Notes: generated by a model from the letters alone, not told the origin. A DNA stretch of 64,000 nucleotides from Allium sativum (GCA_030737875.1 CM060915.1:900852177-900916176), one strand, 5' to 3'; shown: positions 1-11,128, counted from the first letter of the stretch. Program-made: numbers and translations.

Positions 1-702
1 TTATTTAAATAATTAAATAAATTAACTATATCGCTGAAAAATGCGAGTCGTTACAAAACTTGTACCTTTTTTCGGGCATTCAACTATATTCCTTTCATTC
101 CCAATAGATCTCCAATCAATTTATCCTCAAAACCAAATCACTCGCTTATCCAAGCCGAATTATATTTCAAACTCGAGTTCCATCCTCAACTCAAATCTGT
201 CTTTATTTCAAGAATCAAACCACTTACTCATCTGAGTCCAATTATATTTCACAATCCAATTTTACACGATATTACTCTATTTCAAATCTGGTTTTTATTT
301 TAACAATCTCCTCCCAGGAATTTTAAACAGTTTACCATATCAAAAATCAAACTTTCCTTTTCAGGATCCCAAGAACTCGTTTCCTCAAAACAATTCAAAA
401 AAAATCTCTTTGGTAGTAATCCAACACTTCGAAACACGAAAATGAACACTGATGATGTGGCCATATTTCCAAATGGAAATCTTACCGACCAATCATCATT
501 TCATTCCCCATTTTCACTTTTAAATTAACTTACCATCAATTTATTCATTTCCCCATTTCCTGTTCTCATATATTCGAAAATCCTTATTTTCTAAATTTAG
601 AAAATATATGTTATTAACATTGGAAAACATTTCAATTTCTTATTCACGTATCACTATCTCTCTACATCTATCAGTCTCTAACTGTAAACCAGTAAGAGAA
701 CA

Positions 703-780
703 ACTTCCTAAGTATAAGCCCCGACGGCCGAAACCAACATCAGATCAATACCCAAAAAGTCATTCAACTCAACTAATTTC
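703..780 (-). repeat. Copy of a ~75-bp motif also found in element B
   Basis: A stretch built around CCCCGACGGCCGAAACCAAC and ACATCAGATCAATACCCA matches, with substitutions, a motif in both LTRs of element B (near 22005-22080 and 28550-28625) and another in B's interior (25010-25090). In those copies it reads CCCCGAAGACCGRAATCAAC followed by ATCAGAYTGAYACYCA. It suggests that this unassigned region holds debris of the same retrotransposon superfamily. The function is unknown. Confidence 0.55.
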
Positions 781-1250
781 CAGTCAGTTTCTAATTTCAA
801 TAATTCCATTTAAATTCCTATTTCAAACCCCAAATTACTTTATAAATATTCTTATCAGAAAAATATTTATTTTAATCCCTTATTCACATCGAATGTGGAT
901 AACATTCCTTTATATAATCAAAACAATTTGATTTCGCATTTAAAAACAATATCCCAATTCCAAATTCTATTTATACTTCTATTTATAGACTATTTGTAAA
1001 AATGTTATTTATAACTCCCTTTACATCTGCTACGTTCATATTCGATTTCAAATATCGGTGTTGAAACCGATTTTACTTCTCTATATACTTTCAGACTTAT
1101 ATATTCCATTTATCAAATGATAAATATTTTATTTAATTTATAAAACATTATTTATAAATTAGTCTTCTCAATTCTATTTGTTAAAACATATTCCTATTTA
1201 CAACCTACTTAAAATCCATAATTCTCGTAGTTCTTTTATATCTCGCCAAC

Positions 1251-1345
1251 TTCCTTTTATAATTCTATTTATTTCCCCCAAATAATTCCATTTATAATTC
1301 TATTTATTTCCCAAATAATTCCTTTTATAATTCTATTTTTTTATA
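1251..1345. repeat. Short tandem repeat, about 2.8 copies of ~35 bp
   Basis: The unit TTTATAATTCTATTTATTTC followed by CCAAATAATTCC is repeated almost perfectly about three times, with small indels in the C run. It is AT-rich and non-coding. No function is evident. Confidence 0.75.
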
Positions 1346-3399
1346 TAAATATTTTATTTTCAATATACACTTTGAAAAATCCCTTTTTACGTTCCAGTAT
1401 TTCTTATGGTATTTAAAATATCAAACAACAAGACCAGTGCCATTATAATCAATCATAGATTATATACCTTATCATGTATCACAATATATGAAAATCAGTA
1501 TTATAAATATTGAGGAATCCAGTTGGATCCCTCCAACCTGTTTCCCTGCATCCACAGAGGTTAAACAATATAATTCACATCAATTTCATTTCAATATGAA
1601 ATATTCTGATAAACAGAATCATTATATAATTAACGGTTTATAAATATATAATTATATCTATATTTTCAACCAACTAATTTGTAGTCCATCCAAACCGTTA
1701 ACACACAGCAATCAACCATCATTTATCAATTCTAAAAATATGTTATAAAAATATAAACTAGCAGAGTTAGTGGGTTTTACTCACCTCGGACGATCATCAT
1801 TAAATAACAATAATTGTCGGTTAATTCAGACAGACAATTTAATTTGATATAAATTGTAACGAGCTCCAATTCACTCCCAGTCAGTTCCAGACGAGCTTCA
1901 TCGCATAGCTTGCGTTCCCACGATTCCAATGTGACTAACCGTTCGTAAAATTGATACCATATGAATGAAATATTTCAAATACAAATTAACACACTATTTA
2001 ATTTAAAACATAACTTTATTTTATTTTAATTCAAATTGGTTTATACCGTTCCTAAAACCAGTCCACACTAGTCCCATCGGCTCATTTTCCATCTGCTTCA
2101 TACCGTTCCTTTACTCCCCGTTCATACCAAATTTGAAATTCCTTTGTTGTACAAAGCACCGACTCCCCTTTTTATTTTACATATTTTTCTTTTTAAACTT
2201 TCTCTTTTTAAACTGGGCTTCATAAATATTTCGGCCCAATGCATTACTTGCAACATGGTATCTATTTGCTTTCTTCTTTAAGAATTAAAGCCCAGCTACT
2301 GTAATATTTATCCTTCCATTTCAAGATTTCATCTCCACGTTTTAGAAGTCGGTCCACCGTATGGCCAACCTATCCCAAATTTGAACAGTGCCACCTTCTA
2401 TTATTTTCCACAACTTCCGCACATTTTACCCCTTCACTCACGTCAGACCTTCATCACCCAAACCCGCAATAATCATTACTCTCCTCCTCATGTTAACTCT
2501 CCTTCCAGTGCCTCCTCTAGCCAATCGGACTCCATCATCAATATTGCGTTCCTACTTCCAGTAATTCCCATGCAACTGTTCAGGCTTAACAAATTCTTCA
2601 AAATGCTCCTAGCCAATCACACTACTCGCTTCTCTTTTCCCTCTCTATCTTGTTGTTACCAGGAACAGGAACCCGCAACCACCTTTACTCCACTTTAAAC
2701 TGCATGGCTCCGCTCCATATACGAACAACGTGCTTCCTTCCCATCCCAGAAAAACACAGCGTGCTCCCCTTTTCTTCTAACACACTCTCCATTTTTATGG
2801 GCTTTCTCTTTATTGTTATTTCTTTTCTTTTTCTATAAAAATGTGCACCTTATTCTGTGATATCAGCCCATGCCAACGACCCGCATGTCTTCTTTCCCAA
2901 ACACATATCATTATTCCAGTATCACTTCACGCAAAGCTCCCAGGATTTCATGCAATCCCCATATGCTTACATTGACCAAGATCTTCCCAACGCAACTAAC
3001 TACCATGCGTTAATCCCCAATATCACACACATCTCATTTTTATAAGACACTCACATAGTAATACTTAATGTTCTCACCATACTCTTGACACAAAACTCGA
3101 AAACACAAGTCCCCCTCGCAACTCTCATCTCAACGCTATAGTAGCATAAGTCATGCACCATAGAATGGATCCAATTCTGTTCCACCATTTCAAGCATCTT
3201 CTCCAATTGTGTAGTCTTGATCACCATAGGAAAGAAGCAACAAAACTAGCAGCTGCTCCTTCTTTTTTTACGTTTCGGAATGAAACATGTTATAGGAGGA
3301 AGAGAAGGAGCAGTGCGGCTTTGCTGTCTCAAGAAGGAGTGACGACTTGCCAATGAAAAATTGTCTCATGTATATGCTGCGTGAACATATACTTGGATT

Positions 3400-4572
3400 T
3401 CATTAGTTTTGATTTCTATAAGTTTGCACGATCACCATTCTTTTGTTTTTTTCAAACCGAACGAGATAACGCGTAGCTCCTATTTATAGATTTAATTCCT
3501 TCGTTATTAGGGAATAGCTCATAGGTCTGCTCTTTTCACTTCATAGTCGCTGTCATATTTTTCTGAGATTAGGGTTGGTTGTCCTTTAAAGGAGGAAAAA
3601 TATGTACAATCTCTTAGCAGCTAAGTAATGCATATTTTCCTTTTTATTTTATTTGATTTAAATTTAGTCTCTCGCGGTGCATGAATGGTGCTAATTTATT
3701 CCAGCGAACAAGAGTACGCGGCCCAAAAATTGGTGTCACGATGGTTGTTAAAATATATGTCTTACTTAACTTTCCATTCAGTACGCCATCACCTAAACTT
3801 CACTCACGTATGAGACGCTACAGACAGAAATATAAATATAATCGTGACAAGCGATGTGTCATGATTCCAAAAATATAGTAAAATAGACAAGTTAGCTTAT
3901 TTTGTGAAGCCCCAAAATGCTGATTTAGGATGTAAAAAACTTCAAAATAAAAAGTGCTTATTTTTCAAAATAAAAAATTACAGTAAAATTCTAAAAATTA
4001 AATTATAACTTCGTCTCAAGTATCTTTTCTAAATTCGAAATCAATATTTACTTATAATTAAATATATCGTTATGATTTATAAACGATTCCATAACGTCTA
4101 TTTGGAAATTTGATTTGGACATAAATTATAATCTATATCATGAAATCTCGATTTTTTCACTTCTATTAGAAAAATATAGTTCAACAGATTCCAACGTTTT
4201 TTGTTTCGAGGAAATCCGACTTAAAACGAAACCTATACACTCAGTTGAAGTTCAAATCGTAATATTACGAACTGCCGTGACATTAAGGGCTCGATTATAA
4301 TTATAATTAATACGTTCAACTAGTCGTTTATATAAATATATTCGTTGTTACAACTCAAATATAAACCCAATTAAATATCTTATATTATCCATTTTATAAA
4401 GTATTGCCAATTCTACTATTTCCGACCATTCCGTAAATCAATATTAAGATTTCATTATTAATATTAATTAAATAATCTAAATTATTTAACTCAGGTTATC
4501 GATATCGACAAATCGATATTTATATAACTAAATAGATTAATTATTCAACTACTAAAAATACGGGACGTTACA
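3400..4572 (-). mobile_element. Possible U3 part of an unassigned gypsy LTR (left end unresolved)
   Basis: The right end reads ACGGGACGTTACA, the reverse complement of the TGTAACGTCCCG start typical of this LTR superfamily. It is not followed by a polypurine tract, so it would be an outer end or a solo LTR. A minus-strand TATA box (sense TCTATAAATA) lies at 3481-3490, about 1.1 kb from that end. A possible inner terminus TGTGAAGCCCC occurs at 3903 but would exclude the TATA box. I could not find a target duplication or the other end, so the extent is tentative. Confidence 0.35.
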
Positions 4573-6417
4573 ATATGAATCTAATTAACTAATGTGTCTT
4601 CAAATATGAATTCCTATCCTAAATCACGTCTAATACCAACTTCACAATCCAAAACCATATTAACATCATAAAGCTTCATCAGGCTGCAGAGGATCTAAAA
4701 TAAAGCATATGCACGTCTTTAAATAATGAATAAACAAAAAAATAGGACTTTTATTTACTCATAAACAACTTAACCAAATATTGTTCAAGCTTTCAGGAAC
4801 AAAATATCAACTAACAAATAAAAACATGAACAATTTATGTTTTACATTCAAAATAAAAAAACAAAGGTGGAAATTTAACAAAGCACTGCACTTATCATAA
4901 AAACTACTTTACAGATTTTAGTATCACACATCAAATCACAGTCGCCTTTTTCTGTCTCCGAAAAGAAAGACTAGAATGTTCCCCACAATAGTTTCTAGCA
5001 ACATTTTTTTTCCTTGTTGGCATTTTCAAAGAGATTATTTGGAAGAAACTCACAGGTATGTAAAGCTTCAGTTAAAGGGTTTTACAAAGATTAAAAAAAT
5101 ACAAAAATCCCCTTCAGTTGTTGCTTTGATCGATGTACAGGTAAGTCACATAATAGTGCACCAACCTCTATATTCAAAGCTAACCTTCAAATCGATCGAG
5201 ATAGCCTGGACTTATGGTTATCTTTAAAACTGGAAAGCGACTGGTTCAAGAAAATTGCTTAGCTGCGTCAGTGAAAATCCACGAGAACAGGTTAGCGATG
5301 GTGATTGCGAAATATATTTTTGGATGTGTCAATGGAAAATGGAATTACTAAATTAAAAATGTTGGATAATTCCTCAACTTGAAAATGGAATTTATCTTGA
5401 TCTGAAAATTTAATTGCCAATCAAATATATAAAAAACCAGCAAGAGAATTATAATGACCAAAATAGTTAACGTATGAATTAGAAAAATAAAATGCTACTA
5501 GAATTATGGTGAGGAGGAGTAGCAAACCAAAGGTAGGAGCGGTTGAATTTTACCGGTTTATGGTTCAGCTAGGGTTCGAGACCAATCGTGATTAGTTCTG
5601 TAAAATGCTGACTGATGGATAAGGGTTTTGATTTTAAACAGGAGTTCAAAAGTGATGGAGGAATTTTGGAGATATGGAAGGAAGAGATGGAGGAAAATCT
5701 GCTGAGAGAATATTGAGAGAGAATATTTGTGGAGATGGGGGAGAATAAAAGGGAACAACAGGAAGCAGCCAAATTTGATTTTTTTTCAATATTAATGCAA
5801 TTTTATGCTTTCTTTGCTTTTAATATCCTATTCTATAGGTGGCCAATTAAAAGAGGCTACTTGGATTGAGGCCACAATAAAGATCACGTGGATTGAGATT
5901 TGCACCGTTAGATTTGATTTAAAATAAGCTGCTAAATTTATAGCTAGAGAGGATGGTTTGGATTGCATCTCTGCAATAAATTAGAGAAAATATGTTTTAG
6001 TCATTTCAGATGATGACATATTAGTGTGAAATTGTGAAACATTTTAGAAAATTTTAAATTTGAAACTTTTGTATTTGATTGTTTGGAAAAGAATAACAAT
6101 GTATGATAAGTTATTAACGAATGATTATTTAATATTAATTATTTACAATTTAATTATTGATTATCAATTCATTAATGGTTAATTATTTCATATTTCAAGT
6201 AATTATAAATAATTAATAAAGAAATTATTTTGCAAAAAACATTGCTAGAATATGTAAACGAAATCTTCAATTTAAAAAATTTTGCTAGAATATACTTTTT
6301 TGACACATCATCACACAACTTAGCATTATTTTTAACGAAAATTTGAAATGATATGAGAAAAATATAGGGACTAATCCTAAAAAAACTTCCCCTAATGTAT
6401 ATGTGCAAATAATACAT
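4573..6417. other. Unannotated AT-rich spacer
   Basis: No gene, RNA or transposon is recognised. Minus-strand frames near 5558-5772 look serine-rich, like a transit peptide, but they begin at TTG codons with no in-frame ATG and have no continuation, so they were not called. Confidence 0.5.
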
Positions 6418-6580
6418 TTTACCTACCTATAATTATTGGTAGATAATCTTTCTTCAACTATTTTATAACATTGACAATATTTACCTACCAATAAATTTTA
6501 CAATTAAATATTGGTAGATAAAAGGTTCTCTTTACCTACCCATATTTATTGTTAGGTAAAATATTAGTAGGTAAAGGTCA
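6418..6580. repeat. Inverted TTTACCTACC / GTAGGTAAA repeats (MITE-like)
   Basis: The segment starts with TTTACCTACC and ends with TTAGTAGGTAAA, giving roughly 9-bp inverted ends. Internal copies of TTTACCTACC and ATTGGTAGATAA occur in both orientations. The size (~160 bp) and the inverted ends suggest a MITE or the subterminal repeats of a DNA transposon. No target duplication was found, so this remains tentative. Confidence 0.4.
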
Positions 6581-8198
6581 AATTTATTTTAGTGCGACCA
6601 GTGTGACGGTCAACTACGATCGGGGAACGTTATGTTTAGGAGTGACTCCAACTCACCAGGTATTTGTGGGTCGGCTGTACCGATCTTGGGCTCACAAGCG
6701 GCTTAGTCCTGGGACATATGCTAAAGTGCCCCAAATTGGATAGGGAAGATCCTTTGTCTTGGTCACTGGTGGAAATCCAACTTCCAATACGAATCTTGCG
6801 TTTTCAGTTGTAAACCTATATAGCGACATAATAGGATGAGATATTATACCATCTAAGATTGATACAGTTATTTTCGAAACTGATTTCTACACTATGTACT
6901 TGTAGTAATAAAAGAGAAATTTAATGTATCAAGCATGTTTGTCTATTATAAGGTAAAACTCTATCCTTTGGTTTGCGCTTGCATTATGTGATTGGGCTTG
7001 AGTCTTATAATAACTTCATTTTTCAAAAATCATTGCTAGTTTTTATGATCGATATTCATGTGGAGAAAACCAAATCCATGTTATACAGCATGGTCATGTG
7101 ATTTACCCAACTTTAAAAATAACTCTTTTGGTTCTCATACCTGTCTCATGACCGACCTAGAGTTTATTGTTTCCCACCTAAACTCTAGTACCCATATTTC
7201 CCACATGGGCAGCTAGTAGTTTTGGTTTTACAGATATTTTTAAAGTTGGATCTTGGATTATGGCCGGAGCTATACTCTGGATCATTTCGATCTTCCGCTG
7301 TATGTATTTATGTTTCCACTGTGTTGTAATTCACTGTTCTCTAATATTTTTCCGATGTGTACCGATTATCTATACTCGGATGTAAAATTGTTGTAACATC
7401 AATGAAATATTCTTTTGTGTTTTTGTTCTGATGTGTTGTATCACATACTGGTTCAAGGGTTTCTGCCGTTCGGGTCAGACATGTGTGGCTTATGGTCGGT
7501 TCGAAAGGCAAATATTTTCGGATCGTTGCACCTTGAGGGACAAAATAGTAGTCTGCCTCGAAGGGTATTAAGTGATAATAGAAATCCGCCTGTACATATA
7601 TAGGTTAGACATTAATTAACTTTTGGATAGTGCGCTTAATCAATATTATATTGATTTGTATGTTTAATTCACCTAAACATAACCTTACGAATTTATACTA
7701 CCAAGTATAGGGAAGAGATTCCTTTAAACTTATGTGATTTTCATTCATCAGATTATAGTTGTTATGACCCTCCCCCCTCTTAACAACACATATAAGTTGG
7801 TGGAAAAGCTTGATTGATGACATGATAAAGAATGGAGCTTGATGTTGAAGAATTTACCTTAAATTATTATTATGTTCAGTAATTATCTGTATTTATAGGA
7901 TATTAATATATCTTATTATAACGTTTGGAAATCTTGATGTAATCGACGATATTATGGTTTTTATCAAAAGGTAAATTTATTTTGGTTACTATATTTTGTC
8001 CATCCGCTGTGAGATTCTGATTTTTTTTAGTTTGGCTATGTTATTTCTTTCTTTTAGGAATCAATAACTCACTTAGAATGACTCTAATTCTGATGGGCCT
8101 TTTTTGAGTCGGGATTTAGGTCCGTTCCAGGTGGGTTGTCATAATCGAAAACCAGATTAAAAAATCTTGAACGTTGAGAATTCAAACTTTCTCAGTGT
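6581..8198. other. Unassigned sequence, possibly decayed LTR
   Basis: No coding region is supported. Parts such as 7260-7400 (CTTCCGCTG, TGTTGTAA and T-rich runs) resemble the downstream part of long plant gypsy LTRs, compare the end of element A's LTR. No termini, primer site or target duplication were found, so it is recorded only as likely repeat-derived. Confidence 0.3.
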
Positions 8199-8224
8199 AA
8201 GCACCAAAATATTTGCACCAAAAA
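8199..8224 (-). mobile_element. Terminal 26 bp of a copia-like LTR cut by element B
   Basis: TGTAAGCACC at 8199 would be the minus-strand end (sense GGTGCTTACA) of the LTR that resumes at 30984. Element B, with its AAAAA duplication (8220-8224), separates the two pieces. See the entry at 30984-31611. Confidence 0.35.
8220..8224. repeat. Target-site duplication of element B, left copy
   Basis: AAAAA precedes the TGTAACACCCC terminus of B and is repeated at 30979-30983 after its other terminus. A homopolymer is weak evidence alone, but it matches the expected 5-bp size and the predicted LTR ends exactly. Confidence 0.75.
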
Positions 8225-8652
8225 TGTAACACCCCACATCCATTAAGGTCACTCACAAAGGGAATGCCTTAACTTCAATGGAGCATTATGGGTACTGGAA
8301 CAGAAATATTACAATATAGACATATATAAAACAGCGGAAATAAAGTGGAAGTACTTAAAATCATTTATTAAATATAAATGTTTACAATAAAAGCCCATCA
8401 ACTTCCAATACCCAATTACATAGTTTAAAATATCTGTCTTGCTCAAAAACAAAGAAGCATAAAACAAACTGTAGTATTCCCCAATAAAGCAAAGCAAGCC
8501 ATAGCCAAGAGAAATTCAAGCCATACATGAAAGAGCCTTGGAGCTTGGTAAGATCCGAACTAAGCTGTATTCCCACCCTACGAACCTGGGGGGGGGGGGG
8601 GGAAACGGAAGAAAAAGAGGCGAAACAAAACGGGTCAGTCATAAAGACTGAA
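8225..8652 (-). repeat. Element B 3' LTR, distal part (U5 end)
   Basis: It starts TGTAACACCCCACATCC, the reverse complement of the conserved LTR end shared by all four gypsy families here, including the motif AAGGGAATGCC. It holds a 15-bp G run at 8588-8602, which in sense is a C tract ending in CAG|GT. This is the candidate 3' splice site discussed in the findings (AG at 8586-8587). The LTR resumes at 20654 after element A. Confidence 0.9.
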
Positions 8653-8775
8653 TGTAACAACCCGTATTTTCAATAACCTGTAATAACATAAATCGAGGCA
8701 GAATTTAATTCTAAAATGGGAATCAAGGGAAACGGGCTATGCCATTGCGTTCGTCTCGGAAAAATACGCGAAATA

Positions 8776-8804
8776 GAGTCCGAGTTTTCGAAAATCGGAG
8801 TCCG
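8776..8804 (+). promoter_or_regulatory. Conserved U3 palindrome around TTTTCGAAAA
   Basis: GAGTCCG, then AGTTTTCGAAAAT, then CGGAGTCCG forms an interrupted palindrome and also repeats GAGTCCG directly. The same block with CCGTATGACCAAG next to it is conserved in B (24268-24296) and in the composite LTRs (34754-34780), with a diverged form in D. Its position upstream of the TATA box suggests a promoter element (inference). Confidence 0.5.
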
Positions 8805-8887
8805 TATGACCAAGATATGGCCTCGCGAAGTTTCACGAAAAATTCCCAAATTAAAGTATACTTAATTAAGTGAAATGGGTTGTGTAG

Positions 8888-8928
8888 ATATATATATATA
8901 TATATATTGATATATATATATATATATA
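8888..8928. repeat. TA dinucleotide microsatellite
   Basis: Two TA runs separated by TTGA lie in the U3 of A's 5' LTR. The matching tract in the 3' LTR (near 17473-17517) is 4 bp longer. This is one of only three length differences seen between the two LTRs. Confidence 0.9.
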
Positions 8929-9240
8929 ATTGAAAATTTAATAAATAAATATGCAAAAATGCTCAAAACAGCGAATTGGGAGAGGGGAATAACCGAACCG
9001 GCCGATTTTTGAAGTCGACCCGAGCCCGCTGGGTCGACTAGGGGTTAATCCAGGGTGTTTGGCTGTCAACCCGTGGGCCGATTCGCTCAAGTGCAGATTT
9101 TGCATTTGAATGGTTCTCATGGTCCATCTTTAATCTAAAGGCCCTAGATGGTTCCTACACTTGACTTCTTCCCCAAGACATGCTTTGATGGCTTGGATTG
9201 AATCTAGGGTTAATCCTATGGCCTAAAACACTTGCCTAAT

Positions 9241-9250
9241 CTATAAATAA
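9241..9250 (+). promoter_or_regulatory. TATA box of element A 5' LTR
   Basis: CTATAAATAA is a good plant TATA box. Equivalent boxes occur in every complete LTR here: A right 17831-17840, B 24009-24017 and 30565-30573, composite near 34462, 42374 and 61259, and D right 53679-53687. In D's left LTR it is damaged (sense CTAAAAATA near 45640). Transcription should start about 30 bp downstream. Gag is encoded about 3 kb further on. Confidence 0.7.
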
Positions 9251-9431
9251 GACCCTAACCTACCCTAATTCATTCATAATTAAACCTAGTGACTAAACTA
9301 TGGCAAAATGCTAGCTCTCATGGCCTCCACTAATTTTATGAAGAGGGTTGCATACTAATCACTCTCTAATCAACTTCTAATCCCTTCTTAGCATCTTAAT
9401 CTTCTTCATTTGGTGCTCAAAGTTGCTAGTT

Positions 9432-9437
9432 GTGAGT
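9432..9437 (+). promoter_or_regulatory. Candidate leader 5' splice site (GTGAGT)
   Basis: GTGAGT lies about 190 bp after the TATA box. At similar positions the other LTR families carry GTAAGT (B 23783-23788 and 30339-30344; D 45430-45435 and 53472-53477) or GTAAGC (composite 34249-34254 and 61045-61050), on the minus strand. Other donor-like words exist nearby, for example GTAAGC near 9576, so the exact site is uncertain. Confidence 0.4.
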
Positions 9438-9685
9438 TTCTATCACTTTGATGATCTTTTGGTAAACTAATTAGATGAGATGTGATGAGATTTATGGTTT
9501 GGTATGTGGGTTAATGAGCTTTGAATCATATGATATGATGTTAGCATTAATCTTATGTTTATGCATGTTGAGTATGTAAGCTTATGCAAGTTTAATATGA
9601 TGTATGTTATGTTTGCATGATGCTAAATATGCAAGTTGTGGGCTATGTAATCATATGCATGTTATGCAAGTTCATGGTAATATGC

Positions 9686-10130
9686 TATGCAAGTTACATG
9701 TATGTAAATATGCAAGTTACATGTTTGTTAATATGCAAGTTACATGTATGTAAATATGCAAGTTACATGTTTGTTAATATGCAAGTTACATGTTTGTTAA
9801 TATGCAAGTTACATGTATGTAAATATGCAAGTTACATGTTTCTTTATATGCAAGTTACATGTTTGTTAATATGCAAGTTACATGTATGTAAATATGCAAG
9901 TTACATGTTTGTTAATATGCAAGTTACATGTTTGTTAATATGCAAGTTACATGTATGTAAATATGCAAGTTACATGTTTGTTAATATGCAAGTTACATGT
10001 TTGTTAATATGCAAGTTACATGTATGTAAATATGCAAGTTACATGTTTCTTTATATGCAAGTTACATGTTTGTTAATATGCAAGTTACATGTATGAAAAT
10101 ATGCAAGTTACATGTTTATTAATATGCAAG
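9686..10130 (+). repeat. 23-bp tandem array, 19 units
   Basis: The unit is TATGCAAGTTACATG plus an 8-bp variable tail (TTTGTTAA, TATGTAAA or TTCTTTA-type), repeated about 19 times with 23-bp period. The tail types follow a partly ordered higher-order pattern. Further degenerate ATGCAAGTT copies continue to about 10300. Because 23 is not a multiple of 3 and the unit lacks stops, the array is open in a long frame with a 23-residue period. I regard that as a by-product of periodicity, not as a gene. The 3' LTR has one unit fewer. Confidence 0.95.
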
Positions 10131-10627
10131 TTCATGATGACACATTATGCAAGTCTATAAGCTAATATGCAAGTTTGTTATGCAAAATGAATATGTAAGT
10201 TATGTGACATATTATATGCAAGTTATGTGACATGTTATGCAAGTTCATATGCAAGTTATGTGTTTGTTAATATGCAAGATGGCACCTTTGAAACATGTTC
10301 ATTCATATGCAAGTTGACACCTTTTATATGTGTTATATCATGAACGAAATTACGTGGGAACGATGGGGTAATTAAATGCATAAGTTAATAAGATTGTGTG
10401 AAATTAATATAATTATGCATAACACAAAATAAATAAACATAGTATGGGAATTTGCCTATTTGGTTAGGTGTACCCATACTATGTGTTGGGAATTTACCTA
10501 TTGAGTTAGGTCTACCCCATGGGAATTTACCTATTAAGTTAGGTCTACCCATGTTAAGAAAACTTGATTAATTAGGGATAATTAATATAAAATTATGAGG
10601 GTGATTAATTAGGTGTAATTAATTGAC

Positions 10628-10848
10628 TAAGACACGAGGTTGGACTCAGTTGTAGCGTAAAACTGCCCGGACCCAACCGGCTTAACCAGTTGCTACAAAT
10701 GTTAGCCCAATGTGAGAGGTCTTAGGCACAAACTAAATACGTAATTAATGTAAAGACACGAGGTTAGACTCTGTTATGACATAAGGCTGCCCGGACCCAA
10801 CCGGCTTAACCAGCGGTCATAAAAGACAGTCTAATGTGAGAGGTCTTT
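10628..10848 (+). ncRNA. Twin structured hairpins, element A 5' LTR
   Basis: Two 97-nt hairpins, 10628-10724 and 10752-10848, start 124 nt apart. Hairpin 1: outer TAAGAC/GTCTTA, then TTGGACT/AGCCCAA (one mismatch), then TTGTAGC (10650-10656) with GCTACAA (10692-10698). Hairpin 2: AAAGAC/GTCTTT, TAGACT/AGTCTA, TTATGAC (10774-10780) with GTCATAA (10816-10822). Both share the core CTGCCCGGACCCAACCGGC then TTAACCAG, in which CCGG can pair with CCGG. The constant sides CACGAGG and TGTGAGAGG would form an internal loop. The same pair occurs in all nine gypsy LTRs with changed but still complementary stems. Type ncRNA is used for a structured leader element; no independent transcript is shown. Confidence 0.75.
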
Positions 10849-10883
10849 ACAAAGGTTACGTTCTTAATTAATTAATTAAGAAA

Positions 10884-11043
10884 CACTTAACCACATTAGC
10901 ATGTAGAGGGACATGAGGGGTTAAGTGGGTGCCTCGGGTGGCATGAGAAAATCTAGTGGTTGCCTTGGGTGGCAATAGAAAATACGATTAGAATACTTAA
11001 CCAAAATGGAACATGTAATTAAAACATGATTAAAGGGTTAAGT
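10884..11043 (+). repeat. ACTTAACC / GGTTAAGT inverted-repeat units
   Basis: Two units each open with ACTTAACC and close with GGGTTAAGT around ~30-nt loops. They can form 8-bp hairpins just downstream of the twin hairpins. The other families carry the same words in the same relative place: B 22263-22546 and 28818-29102, composite 33186-33335, and D near 44180-44275. Confidence 0.6.
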
Positions 11044-11128
11044 GGGATATACTAGAAAAAGGGACAAGCTTAGGTGGGTAGCTTGTGGAGGCCCATTTCA
11101 ACCAGTAACCCATACGTATCTTTGTGGG

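Larger units (their letters stand above)
1..3399. other. AT-rich region without a supportable gene
   Basis: About 3.4 kb of AT-rich sequence. The open frames are short, low in complexity and without recognisable domains, so none is called. At 34-53 the sequence ends in GAGTCGTTACA, which resembles the minus-strand start of a Tekay-type LTR (sense TGTAACGACTC). An LTR whose body lies left of the window may therefore stop near 53. This is inference only. A short tandem repeat and a motif shared with element B are listed separately. Confidence 0.5.

Noticed and set aside
608..931. 107-codon plus-strand frame in AT-rich DNA
   Set aside because: Low-complexity composition, no domain, no promoter or neighbouring exon; overlaps repeat-derived motifs.
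2381..2698. 105-codon frame rich in Ser, Pro and His
   Set aside because: Composition follows C-rich pyrimidine tracts; no ATG context, domain or conservation visible.
5558..5772. Serine-rich minus-strand frames resembling a transit peptide
   Set aside because: They begin at TTG, have no upstream in-frame ATG and no downstream coding continuation or domain.
6549..6743. 64-codon frame spanning the TTTACCTACC repeat and downstream sequence
   Set aside because: Starts inside a repeat and shows no recognisable domain.
9617..10096. 159-codon frame over the tandem array in A's LTR, and its split counterparts in the other LTR
   Set aside because: Translation of a stop-free 23-bp repeat. It has 23-residue periodicity only, lies within an LTR and is altered by unit loss in the other copy.
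9686..10130. CRISPR-like appearance of regularly spaced repeats
   Set aside because: Units are contiguous with no unique spacers, and the context is a plant retrotransposon LTR.
10628..10848. Assignment of the twin hairpins to the twister ribozyme family
   Set aside because: The CCGG-n-CCGG loop is reminiscent, but I cannot place the conserved internal loops or cleavage site. Left as a search to run, not a call.
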